This document shows positions 43,227 to 54,700 of a stretch of DNA of 64,000 bases, in pieces; within the stretch, counting starts at the first letter, position 1; each line of letters begins with the position of its first letter. Both the position numbers and the translations under genes were made by a program. The stretch is from Miscanthus floridulus (Eukaryota; Streptophyta; Magnoliopsida; Poales; Poaceae), in assembly GCF_019320115.1 (NCBI RefSeq), contig NC_089584.1, positions 107,897,799 through 107,961,798 on the forward strand. The letters are read 5' to 3'. The notes beneath the pieces were generated by a model that worked only from the letters and a program-made list of their open reading frames with translations, was not told the DNA's origin and did not search any database.

Positions 43227-43622
43227 TGTTCTACCACTGGTAACCCGTCATGGGGTACCCGAGACGGTGATTTGTTCGAAGGGGTTTTAGCGTATGTAGA
43301 ACTCGATGGTTAACGCAAGAGACAGTCGATTTATCCTGGTTCAGGCCCTCAATCATAGATCGAGTAATAGCCCTATGTCCAGTCGGTGTTAGCTTTTGTG
43401 TTGGATTGATTACGAAGTGTTGTACAATTGTTCTATTGAACTCTCCATCTAAGGAGCCCTGCCCTCCTTTATATAGTTAGGAGGTCAGAGTCCTAGTCGG
43501 TTTATAATGAGAATTCCTATGATTACAGAGTAACACTACTATTAAGATTACAGGGGAAGAATCCTAATTAGACTAGGTCTTCTCCCTTCCTTGCGGGGTA
43601 TCCCGTGGGTCCTGCACTGACA
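43227..43622 (-). repeat. 5' LTR of Tat-2
   Basis: 396 bp, TG...CA (TGTTCTACCACTGG to CCTGCACTGACA on the plus strand). The minus strand has a TATATAAAGGAGGG promoter near 43470. No second copy occurs in the window. Confidence 0.8.
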
Positions 43623-43865
43623 CGGTTATATGACAGTGAGAGTGCCATCAAACTCACAAATAACCCGGTTCAACACTCAAGAACAAAGCATATAGATGTC
43701 CGTCATCACTTCATAAGAGATCACCAACAAAAAGGGGACATTTGCATAGAGACTGTGGGCACCAAAGATCAACTTGCCGACATATTCACCAAGCCACTTG
43801 ATGAGAAGAGGTTTTGCAAGCTAAGGAATGAATTGAACATACTTGACTTCACCAATATGTGTTGA
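43623..43865 (+). pseudogene. Sirevirus RNase H C-terminus
   Basis: End of the Copia polyprotein: SESAIKLTNNPVQHSRTKHI, DVRHHFIRDHQQKGDI, and DQLADIFTKPLDEKRFCKLR, closing with TGA at 43863-43865. Everything before SESAIKL (gag, protease, integrase, RT) is missing. The intact last segment and its position before the polypurine tracts confirm the Copia orientation. Confidence 0.88.
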
Positions 43866-45034
43866 TGCACCCCCGTTATATGATATGCCTCTCCTTCGAG
43901 CAATACAAGGTATAAATTGATTGGCATGACATTCATCCTTGCCAAGGACATGATTAGTGCATCTAGACATATTTCACATTTGAATAGGCTCATTCATGAA
44001 AATCAAATGAATTTGATGCTTGTATGGTACCACTATTGCTTGTATGATTGAAATGATCTAGTGGTAGCATATGACATGTTTGTGGGCTTGTAAACCTAGT
44101 GTTTGATCTATAAAATGAGCTATAAGTGTTTAACTCAACATGGTACAAGATAACCCTTATTTGGAGGTGTGAAGAAGCTTGTCCTTGGATCAAACCGAGT
44201 TAAATATCTTTTGCAAGTAATCTAGATTGAACCAAAATAAAAAATGATCCTCATTTCATATGGTTTCACCCCAACCTATCTATAATTTGAACCTATCTAT
44301 ACTTTAAGCCTTTGTGGTCATTGATGACAAAGGGGGAGAGAAATAAAGATAAGTGATAGGGGGAGTGTAGTGTAGAGAGATAAGAAATGATAAAGGAAGG
44401 GGATCAATTATAAAATCTTGAGCTCATAAACTTATATGGTGCATTTGAATGAGCATCTCATATGTTTGCTTGCATGGCACAAGTTTTCAATTTCAATATC
44501 CATGCTTGTGTGGTGTATGCTAGTGTAAGTTTGAATGATGAAATGAAAAACTAGCATGCATAGGATATCTAATGATTTCATTTTCAAGTATATACAAGTG
44601 GTATCTAGCTATCAAGTGGTATCTAGCTAAAGTAACTAGACTTATGTTCATCATATGGAAACTAAACCCTTACTTGTAATATTGATCTCATGAGGTGTTC
44701 TAGTTTTTATGTATGTCTAATTACAAATGGTGCTAAGGATGGTATAATAGTGCACTCCGATTGGTATCACGCTTCAAAGGTCCATCTCTTATACCTTAGC
44801 TTCATTTGGTAGAAATTGTCTCCTATATTTCCTATCTAAGCATATGTGCAAAGCTACAATCCAAACTCTTAGCACATATGTAGGGGGGGGCAATTGCTAC
44901 CATATGGAGTTCATGAAACTTGTCCATATCCTTTACACATGGTAAATATGCTTGGGCAAGCAACATGAACTCAATTGAATCTTATTTCATATCTTTGTAT
45001 AAGGGTTGTCATCAATTACCAAAAAGGGGGAGAT
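43866..45034 (+). other. Sirevirus 3' non-coding region with repeated polypurine tracts
   Basis: Contains AAAGGGGGAGAG (44329-44340), ATAGGGGGAGTG (about 44356) and the final AAAAAGGGGGAGAT (45021-45034) directly before the 3' LTR. Multiple polypurine tracts between RNase H and the 3' LTR are a known Sirevirus feature. No envelope-like frame is found. Confidence 0.75.
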
Positions 45035-46940
45035 TGAAAGCTCTAGTTTGGTTTTGGTTAATTGATGAAACCCTAAGTGCTAACCTAGTTTATCAAAGTG
45101 ATCGTGAGATAGGTAGCACTACTCCAAGTGATGAAGCAATGACGAAGATCATGACAAATGGTGATGGCATGGTTATGATCAAAGGCTTGAACTTGGAAAA
45201 GAAGAAAGAGAAAAACAAAAGGCTCAAGGCAAAGGTATAAAATGTAGGAGCCATTTTGTTTTAGTGATCAAGACACTTAATGAGTATGATCACATTTAGG
45301 ATAGATAGCCATACTATTAAGAGGAGTGAAACTCGTATCAAAATGCGGTTATCAAAGTGCCACTAGATGCTCTAATTCATTGCATATGCATTTAGGATCT
45401 AGTGGAGTGCTAACACCCTTGGAAATATTTGTGAAAATATGCTAACACATATGCACAAGGTAATACACTTGGTGGCTGGCACATTTGAGCAAGGGTGAAG
45501 GAGATAGAGATGATAGAGGGTCAGTCTTGTTGTTTTACAACTGACCAGACGCTGGTCTTAGGGAGACCGGCGCGTCCGGTCAGGCGTGGCAGTGATACAC
45601 TAGCGTCAGTCATGTGACCGGACGCTGGGCCTCTGACTGACCAGATGCTAGAAGGCAGTGTCCGGTCAGAGCTGACAGAGCTGCACAGTAATCAGGATGA
45701 CTGACCGGACACTGGCTGTGTCTGGTCAAGTGCCACCGGACGTGTCTAGTCAAAGAAAACTGGTTTTGGAACCTTACTATAAACAACCGGACGCTGGGGG
45801 TTCAACGTCCGATCACTTGTGCCGGAGTGTCCGGTCAACTATCGACCATTGAGATCAGACGACTCCTGTTGAACGCAGGATGACACGTGGCCACCATTGG
45901 TTGACCGGACACTGAGCCCTGCGTCCGATCAGTCAGACCAGAGCGTCCGGTCACCCCGATTAGTGCCCAGTAAAGGGGTACAACGGCTCTATTTCATGGG
46001 GGCTTCTATTTAAGCCCCATGGCCGGCTCAAGCTCACTCTCTTGCACATTTTCATTGACATAACAACCTTGTGAGCTTAGCCAAAGCACTCCCACTCATC
46101 TCCATCATTGATCCATCATCTTTGTGAGATTGAGAGAGAATCCAAGTGCATTGCTTGAGTGATTGCATCTAGAGGCACTTGGTATTCGTGTTGCGCTGCG
46201 GTTTTCGCTTGTTACTCTTGGTGGTTGCCACCACCTAGATGGCTTGGCGCAGCGGTGGAGGATCGGCACGAGTTGGTGATTGTTCATGGCCGCCTTCGGT
46301 GATTGTGAGGAGAGTTGTACCTTCCCCGGTGGAGTGCTAAAAGGTAACTCAAGTAAATTGCTCGTGTCATTGAGTTACCTCACTTGTGGGTAGGTTCTTG
46401 CGGTGTCCAATCGTGTGGATGAGGTTTGTGAAACACCTCTTAGCCGCCGAACCACCAAGTGTGGGTCGACACAACGGGGACATAGCGTGTTGGCAAGCAC
46501 GTGAACCTCAGGAGAAAATCGGTTGTCTCTTGTCATTTGTATTCTCCTGGTGATTGGCATAATCTTCATCTTGTGATTGGTTCATTCCTCTATACGACGG
46601 TATAATCACCCTACTCACTCATTTACATTCTTGTAAACTACTTGTGGCAAGCTCTTTAGTGTAATTAGAATTGAGAGCTTGCTTTGTTTTATTAAGTTTA
46701 GGAAGATTGAGAGCTCTTAGTGAGTAGTAAGATTGAGAGCTCTTAGTGAGTAGTAACTTTGTAGGTTGTGTGCCTAGTAATCATTACAACTAGAATTGTT
46801 GGATAGGTGGCTTACAACCTTTGTAGAGCTAGAGCAAGTTTGCATTTCGCTATTTATCATACTAATCAAATTGCTCTAGTTGATTTATAGATTTTAAAAT
46901 AGGCTATTCACCCCCCATCTAGCCATATTAGGACCTTTCA
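45035..46940 (+). repeat. 3' LTR of the Sirevirus
   Basis: 1906 bp, TGAAAGCTCTAG to GGACCTTTCA. 45540-45960 is dense in ACCGGACGC, GCGTCCGGTC and related palindromic units. A TATTTAAGCCCC promoter-like box lies near 46008. Its first 510 bp match the truncated 5' LTR at 30571. Confidence 0.9.
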
Positions 46941-47859
46941 CCAAAGTCATGCTCCATCTGATAGTACCACTCGGTTGTGATGCCATCCAGATGCAATGAC
47001 GCCATCCACACCTTCTCGTCCTCTGGCACGTGATGCCCGCGAAAATAGTTGTCACACTTATTGAGCCAATTCAACGGATCCGCCTCGCCATTGAAGCTGG
47101 GAAACAGAATTTTGGGTGGGCGGTGAGGCTCCTGGCGGCCTTCGATGTTGCCTTGATGATGGTCGCCGCAGTCGAAGAGACGGTAGTCGTGGCCTCCGCG
47201 ATCGAACTCCCGGCCGCCCCTGTCCCAGTCGAAGCCGCGCTCGAACTCCCGGCCGCCCCTGTCTCGGTCGGAGCCACAGAAATCATGGATGAAATCTCGA
47301 CCGTGGTCACGGTCATAACCGCCGCAGTCACGCGCGTAGGGGCCGTGCTCGAAGTCCCTATCGCGCCCGTAATCGTGTCCGTCGTGCCCGTAGTCATGTC
47401 CGTCGCGCCCGTAGTCGTGTCCGTAGCTGGCCATAGAGTCGCAATCTATGCGACCCGGCTCGCGATGACCGAAACGATCGCGTGGGTCTAGGAACCGCTC
47501 ACGGTCGCATAGAGTCCGCGCATGGAACTCGTCCTAGGTGCGGTCCTGATCCAAGTCGTCGTCATGAGCAGCACCGCCGTCGCGGGTGTTGTCTCTACCG
47601 GCGCGGATGTCATCCCCGCCACCCGCAGCATCATCCGTGACAGCGCCCTTGCCGGCCAAATAGCATCATCCGTGACAGCGCCCTTGCCGGCATCGGTCTT
47701 GCCTGACTCGATGCGCGCCAGCCGCTGGTCATGGGAGTTGAGCCGATTGGTGATGGTGGAGGTGACCCAAGATGCGATCCAATTTGGCATCCGTGGCCAC
47801 AGGATCGTAGGTGCCGGACATGGTGATCGATGCACCCGTGAAGGGTTCCGATACCAAAT
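46941..47859 (-). pseudogene. Chromovirus gag, N-terminal half, and leader
   Basis: 47434-46941 is open: an Asp/Gly/Tyr/His/Arg-rich start (GHDYGRDGHDYGHDG repeats), then PPKILFPSFNGEADPLNWLN and a YYQMEHDFG motif at the Sirevirus junction. Upstream, 47488-47859 carries the first gag codons in other frames (a DPVATDAKLDRIL-like segment near 47800) and the primer-binding site. Confidence 0.75.
47846..47858 (-). other. Primer-binding site of the chromovirus
   Basis: On the minus strand, TGGTATCGGAACCC lies two to three bases inside the 5' LTR end. It resembles the initiator-Met tRNA complement (TGGTATCAGAGC) used by many plant retrotransposons. Confidence 0.65.
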
Positions 47860-48221
47860 TGTTACGGTGTGGACGAGTATGATGGGGAGGTCGCAGGGGA
47901 GAGTGGAGTAGAAGGCTGGAATGAGAATTGGAGCGCAAGGGATAGCGAGGAAGTGGTGCAACGGGAGGTTCGCCAGCGGCAGCGGCAGAAGCACTCGCAG
48001 CCACCGTCGAAGGTAACCCGCCCACCTTGGGAGGGTTTATTCCTTCTTCGATAAGTCCTATTACAATCTCTAAGTGCCCTTTATATAATAGGTGCACTCC
48101 TAACAACCCAAAATAGATTTCCTAAATTTTCTCCCTTTCCTCTTCTAACTTAATCAACCGAGCCCCTTAGCCACGGCTGGGCCGGCGCCTATACTGACGC
48201 CCTACAAAGACGTATATAACA
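47860..48221 (-). repeat. 5' LTR of the chromovirus
   Basis: 362 bp and near-identical to 26325-26707 apart from the small duplication and indels noted there. It ends TATAACA directly before the AT microsatellite. Confidence 0.9.
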
Positions 48222-48222
48222 A

Positions 48223-48296
<74 letters not shown>
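48223..48296. repeat. (AT)n microsatellite
   Basis: About 37 uninterrupted AT units starting GTGTATATAT, immediately next to the chromovirus LTR. Such tracts are length-unstable and a known source of assembly error. Confidence 0.95.
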
Positions 48297-48299
<3 letters not shown>

Positions 48300-48738
48300 C
48301 TGCTGGTTCCTTGTGAAAATCAGTCTATTCCCCAATGATTTCATGTGGCCTAGTGCAATTGGTGAAGGAAACAAAGTGTGGATATTGTTCTTGTGTAAGT
48401 AGTTTGTGTTCTGATAAAACTATGGAGTTCAGTTTTGAGGTATCTTGTGGCCAAACTAATGTTTTCTTGCTTGCATGGTAAAGTACGACGAAGGAAACCA
48501 AAGATGTCTTTCTCCTGACACTGTTAGCAATACCATGGGCAGTTTTTGTACTAACTAATGCCAGTGAGATTTTAAGATAATGCTGTACAGTACATTATGT
48601 TTTTTTTTAAAAAAAAATCGTAGCTATACAACAATGGATGGCATCTTGGACACTGAATTTTACTAGAGAAAATCAGGGACAAAATTTTTGTTAAATCACA
48701 TTGGTTTCCTCATCAGTGTACAAGAGCTATAGCTTACG
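48297..48738. other. 3' flank of the WAK-like gene
   Basis: Probable 3' UTR on the minus strand plus AT-rich intergenic DNA. A poly-T/poly-A run lies at 48600-48617. No other gene is recognised. Confidence 0.4.
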
Positions 48739-51700
48739 CTATGCAGCAAAGCGCGGCATGGAGCCGTTGGTCGACGGCGAGCTCTTGTCGCTGACCCACA
48801 CCTCCTGCACGGACACCGGCGAAGCCGCTGCCTTCTTCGCCATTGCGTCCGGGCCGTCTAAGCTCACGTCGATCTGGATGTCCATCATAGTCATAGGCCG
48901 GAGCCTTGACCCGGGCTCCTCCGAGTCGCCGTCGTCCGGGTCCGGGGCGGCGAACCTGATCCGGTACAGCTCGGCGGCCACCTCGCTCATGGACGGCCGG
49001 ACGTCCTTCTGGAACGCGAGGCACCGGAACGCCAGCTCGCTGACGTGGCGGACCGAGCCCATGACCCACTCCTTGCCGCCGCCGCCGCCGCCGAGGAGCG
49101 CCGGGTCGACGATCTCGCCCACCCTGCCCTTGCCGATGCGGTCGAGCGCGAGGGAGGCGAGGTTGACCTCGGCGGGCGGGCGGTCGAAGTCGACGACCTT
49201 CATGGCGGTGATGAGCTCCAGCAGCACGACGCCGAAGCTGTACACGTCGCTTTTGTCGGAGAGGTGGAAGTTCTGGTGGTACTCCGGGTCCACGTACCCG
49301 GGCGTGCCCTGCGGCGCCGTGGAGACGTGCGAGCGGGCCCCCTCCAGGTGGTCCACGGCGCGGGACAGGCCGAAGTCGGCCAGCTTGGGGCGGAGCGCCC
49401 CGTCGAGGAGGATGTTGCTGGACTTGACGTCGCGGTGGAAGATGGGCGGCCGCATGCCGTGCAGGTAGGCGATGGCGGCCGCCGTCTCCGCCGCCACGCC
49501 CAGCCGCGCGCGCCACGTCAGCCGGCTGCGTCCGCCGCTGCTGGCGGAGAGGAGGTGCTGGGAGAGCGTGCCGTTGGGCACGTACTCGTAGACGAGCACC
49601 TGCTCGCCGCGGTCGAGGCAGCAGCCGAGGAGGCGGACCAGGTTGGGGTGGCTCACGGAGGAGATGAGCTTGATCTCGTTCAGCAGCAGCGCCGCCTCCG
49701 CCGCCGCGTCGTCGTCATCGTGGTGGAGGCGGCAGCGCAGGCGCTTGATGGCCACCAGCGCCGCCGGCGCGCTGCTGCTGCTGCTGCCCGGGAGCTTGCC
49801 GACGTACACGGTGCCGTACGCGCCCGTGCCCAGGCGCTGCATGTGCGAGAAGGAGTTGGTCGCGCGCGCGATCTCGGCGTACGAGTACACCGGCACGCCG
49901 CTCGACGTCGCCGCCTCCGACAGCAGCCGCATCGCCGCCAGCCGCTCCGACGCGGACCGCCCGGCCTTGTAACGCCGGCATTGCAGCCGCCACAGCAGAA
50001 GCGCGCCGGCGGCCGCCGCCACGCCCGCCAGAACACCTGACGTTGGAATTGATAAAATAAAATCATTTTCTTGGTCAAAAAATGCAACAAAAATCTGACT
50101 TTCACTAGATAAAAGACTTTCTTTTTTCATTTGTGTTTGCAGAATTATTCCAAGTCTACGCGGTGAGCAATCAACGTGCTTGAAACTGCACGTAACCGGC
50201 AGCGAAAGAGTAGACGAGACAAGCTGACTTGACTAGACTCATCTCGTTGTTCTCACCATGCCGTACACAGCAGGATTACTGCCGTGTGGTACTGACAAAC
50301 AGTAATAAAAGTCAGAAGAGTCTGTTTTTTTTTTTTTTACCTGCAACTATGACTATGAGGAAAACCTTGGCCCTTGTTTAGTTATCTCAAAATCTAAACT
50401 TTGGCACTATACAAAAAGAAGATTCCTCGTCACATCAAACTTGCGGTACATGCATAGAGTACTAAATGTTGACGAAATCAAAAACTAATTGCACAGTTTG
50501 GTTGTACTTTGCGAGACGAATGTTTTGAGTCTAATTAGTCAACGATTGGACAATTATTACCAAATAAAAACAAAACGCTACAGTGCGCTACAGTGTTGTA
50601 CTATTCCGGCGGCGCCGATTCGGCAATGTAACTAAACGGGGCCTTGTTCTTGGAACTCCCTGCAAAAAAAAAAAAAGTGAGCATTGACTTGGTAAGATCA
50701 TAAATTGGGACAGATTCTGGTGGCAGTTGGTAGGTTTTCTGTTGAGGAATGAGGAGTACTAAAAAGTGCTTCATTTATATGACCTGTGTGTCTGGCTCAA
50801 TGATTCTGACAGATTCATACTACAATTTGAATTCAGCGCGTGTTTAGTTTCAGAAAGATAGAATTTAGGGCTACTGTAGCACTTTTGTTTTTATTTGACA
50901 ACTAGTGTTCAATCATGGACTAATTAGGCTTAAAACGTTCGTCTCGTAATTTTCCACCAAACTGTGTAATTTTTTTTTTCGTCTACATTTAATGCTCCAT
51001 GCATAGGCCGCAAACATTCGATGTGATAGGTACTGTAGCACTTTTTGGAAATTTAGGGTGAAACTAAACAAGACGTCATTAGGGTTTTGTTCAGATACTG
51101 TAGGTGGGATCTTGCACACCATAATTATTCCCTTCATCATATACTCATATCATATCCCCCTAGTAGCATATGATAATATTTTATATTTGGACATTTGGTG
51201 TCCATACAAAAATATTTATTTTTTTCAAACAGTAACTAGAAAAAAATTACTAGTGCCGCAGAGTTTTCCAGGCTATGGAATTACACTCCCGGTCTCTGTT
51301 GACAGCTCGATTCTGGCTAAGATACGGTTGCCACTTGAGAAAATTCAACCGGAAAATCTTCTTGACACAATTTGTTGGACCCGGAAGAGTCACCGTGGAA
51401 ACATATATAGAAAATACAAATCCCGTTTCGTAGCTTATGTCGGCGGGTTGAATTCAAGAAAGAATATGAAATTACAAACGGCCTGATCGCTGGTTGATTT
51501 CCGGGCTGGTTTGGGCTGGCTGGTGCTGGTTTGTTGTGAGAGAAAAATACTGTTGGCTGGCTGGTTTGGGCTGGTTGAAACCAACAAACGAACAGGCTGA
51601 AAATGTGGTGTATTTTTAACTGTGAAAAGGTCAAGCAAGGCCTCAAGGGTTCCATGCGGCCATTTATCAGCTGGCTGCCTTAAGGATCAAGGTGTGGCAG

Positions 51701-54700
51701 TTTCAAACACGTGGCAGACACTGCTATCCTATTTGTCAAACCCAGTCTCCATCTTTGGCACCTGCCTTATTTAAAGCACGGCAAAGTCTAAATGATGTGA
51801 AATTAGAAGAAATAGCGGCATCCTAGTAGTATCACTACTGGAAACGGCTTCTTTGTCGAGTGTCTTAGACTTTATTGAGTGCTTTTTATCGGACACTCGA
51901 TAAAGAGGCTGTTTGCCGAGTGTCAGAGAAAAAGCACTCGGCAAACAACCGGCACTCGACAAAAAGGTGGTTTGCCGAGTGCCGAACACTCGGCAAAGAA
52001 TAACACTCGACAAAGATCAGGTTTGTCGAGTGTCAAACAATAACACTCGGCAAAGGGCCGCCGTCGTTAACGGCCGGCAGCCGCCGTTAATCCTTTGCCG
52101 AGTGTCTTCTCCTGACACTCAGCAAAGAGGCTCCTTTGCTGAGTGTCTTCTCCTGACACTCGACAAAGAGGCTCATTTGCCGAGTGTCATTTTTTGACAC
52201 TCGGCAAACCATTTTTTTTCACTTTTGATCTCCAAACTTTTTCTGTAGTCCTCAGACAATACCTGGTACTCCATGTTCCAATGTGGCACATTTCTTGAAC
52301 TTTTTCTATATTTCTTTAATTTATTTCATTTAATTGAATTTTCTTGGATAATTCAAATTATAACTGCTAGTCATTTGAATAATGAAAAAATGAAAAAATA
52401 ATATTCATGTTATTTAGTATAATGTGAGGCCGTACCAGAAACAGACCACCAATTTCGAACATCTTGTTCACGAAACATGACCACGAACTTGTGGTCGAGT
52501 TGTTTTTAAATTCTATAAAAAGCAAACAAAGTCCGAAAATCATGAAACTTGTCAAGATGTCAAGATATCATATGTGGAGGCTGTGATAAAAAAATGAGGA
52601 GGTTTTGCGCAAGTTGCCAGCGCTGGCCGCGCCCGCGCCGCCGCTGCCCCCGCCCGCGCCGTCCCTGGCGCTTCCCCAGCCGTCGCCTTGTCCACCGGCG
52701 CCCTGGCCCCTTCACCACCGCCGCCCTACGACGCCCACTAGGTATGCCCTACCGTCGTCGTCGTCGTAGTATTACTAGTAGTTGCGGTAGTAGTAGTGGT
52801 AGAGTAGCAGTGGTCGTAGTCGTTGGAGTGGTTGTGACATTGTTATGTATATGTGGTTGGATATAATCTTTGCATGTTGGCCATCGTGCCGTTCATATAT
52901 ATGTGCATGTCAACCATCGTGCCGTTGGTTTTTTTGCAGGTTTTGGAAACCTCACCATGCAGGGGAGGTGCTGCCGAAATTTTGTATTGACAGTTTTATG
53001 TTTCTTTTTTTTAGAGAAGAGCCCATCGGAGCGGAGCCGGAGTACCTCGGCGACCCCAATCGCCTTCCTCGCCGCTGCAGGTCTGCCTGCATCGCGTCGC
53101 CTCACCACTGCACCGACCCACCATGGGCCCGCTAGCCTGACTCCACTGTCACCCTAGGTATAACCCCTCTTTTCGTATTATGGTCGTAGATCACGTAACC
53201 CAGTTAGGCGTCTCTCGTTCGAAAGAGATGCGGTTGGAAATATGCAGATATTTCTATATCTAAAACCATATCTGTTTCAAATTGTCTATGTTTTTTGGAC
53301 AGCCCGTAGATGCGTAGGTGGGGTTAGTTTCTATGGTCTGCTCCGATCCGAGACAGAGTTTCGGCATCATCTCCCTATTGTTCTCTGGATACACACTCTC
53401 CCTGGCAGGACGTGTATTTGGAGAACAGCGGGGAGGTGCTGCCGAAATTCTGTCTCAGATAGGAGTAGAGCATGGAAACTAACACCACCTACGCATCCTC
53501 GTGTGGGATTAGGACCTATCCTCACCTATTAGATAGTAGGAACATCGTGTAGATGCAATTGATGTTTATATTACTCACCGCTATATATGTTAGAGGATGG
53601 AGGACCGTGAGTGGATGTACACAGACCGTGCAAGTCAGGGTCAGGTCAACAATGAATGGATCGACAAGACCGATGCTTTCTTGGAATGGGCATTTGGCGT
53701 GGCTACTAAAGGAGCGAGTAAAATTTGTTGTCCCTGCAGCAAATGTGCAAACATGAAGCGACAAACGAAGAAGGTCATGGGGGAACATCTTTGGAAGAAT
53801 GGATTTACGGTAGACTATACCAGGTGGGTCTACCATGGTGAAGCCGATCGTATGAGAGAGGAGGTGGTGAGACCACGCGTCGAGGATTATGATGCTGATA
53901 CAGGGGTAGCAGACATGTTAAATGACTATCACGAGGCATAGTTCGCTGAAGGACATACGGAGGAGGAGCCAGAGGCAACCACAAAGGCGTTCTATGACAT
54001 GTTTGCCGCGGCACAGAAACCCCTTCACGGCCAGACAAAGGTTTTCTCAACTAGATGCCATTGGACGCATAATGGCGTTAAAGTCCTAGTATAGCCTAAG
54101 TCGAGACGCCTTCGATGGTATGTTGATAGTTATTGGCAGCCTGCTTCCGGAGGGTCACCTTCTGCCAAAGAGCATGCACGAGTCACAGAAACTCCTTCGT
54201 GCACTTAAGATGCCATATGAGCAGATACATGCTTGCCCGAAGGGGTGCGTCCTATTTAGGAAAGAATACGTGGAAGCAAAGTACTGTCCAAAGTGTAAAT
54301 CCTATAGGTTCCTGGAGGTAGATTCTGGTGATGGCCAGAAGAGGTAGCTTGACATTCCCGTGACAATCCTACGACACCTTCCGTTCATACCGAGGATCCA
54401 ACGGCTATACATGACCGAGGAATCCACGAAACAGATGATATGGCACAAAAATGGCAAACGATATAATCCTGACAGGATGGTACATGCATCCGATGGTGAA
54501 GCATGGACCCACTTTGATGGCATTCATCATGAGAAAGCTAAAGAGGCTCGTAATGTACGTGTTGCGCTGGCAACAGATGGGTTCAATCCTTATGGAATGA
54601 TGGCTGCCCCATACACATGTTGGCCCATGTTCATTATCCCTCTCAATCTCCCCCCTCGGCGTATGCTTTCAACAACAGAACGTATTCTTGTCGTTGATAA

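Larger units (their letters stand above)
31081..43622 (-). mobile_element. Tat-2: minus-strand Tat-lineage gypsy element lacking a 3' LTR
   Basis: From right to left: 5' LTR (43227-43622), primer-binding site, gag, protease, RT, RNase H, second RNase H, integrase, a tandem-repeat spacer, an antisense ORF on the plus strand (32549-35790), and a polypurine-like end (AGAGGCTCAGGGGCTACAC on the minus strand at 31081-31100). Sirevirus LTR follows immediately at the left end, with no 3' LTR. No target duplication is seen between the left (ACTGA) and right (CGGTT) flanks. Confidence 0.85.
30571..46940 (+). mobile_element. Sirevirus-type Ty1/copia element, mostly deleted
   Basis: Inserted into chromovirus gag with a perfect 5-bp target duplication CCAAA (30566-30570 and 46941-46945). 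It begins TGGAAGCTCTAG and ends GGACCTTTCA. What remains is the first 510 bp of the 5' LTR, the end of RNase H, several polypurine tracts and the full 3' LTR. The rest has been replaced by Tat-2 (31081-43622). Repeated GGGGGAGA tracts after RNase H and CCGGAC/GTCCGG palindromes in the LTR are known Sirevirus marks. Confidence 0.85.
26325..48221 (-). mobile_element. Chromovirus (Ty3/gypsy with chromodomain), interrupted by a Sirevirus
   Basis: Both LTRs are present (26325-26707 and 47860-48221; TG...CA; same TGTTACGGTGTGGACGAG start). On the minus strand the order from the right is LTR, primer-binding site, gag, [Sirevirus 30571-46940], rest of gag, protease, RT, RNase H, integrase with chromodomain, polypurine tract (GGGGAGGAGGGACG) and LTR. 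Flanks are AATAT at the left and AGTGT at the right, so a 5-bp target duplication, if it existed, has two mismatches. The chromodomain places it among plant chromoviruses; Reina or Tekay/Del type is not decided. Confidence 0.9.

Noticed and set aside
49045..50040. Long plus-strand open frame opposite the kinase
   Set aside because: High GC creates long frames on both strands; the translation has no domain and is the complement of the kinase exon.
50037..50130. ATG at 50130 as the start of a separate kinase gene
   Set aside because: The sequence before 50036 is AT-rich and non-family. A proper AG acceptor and phase match to the ectodomain exon indicate it is intron.
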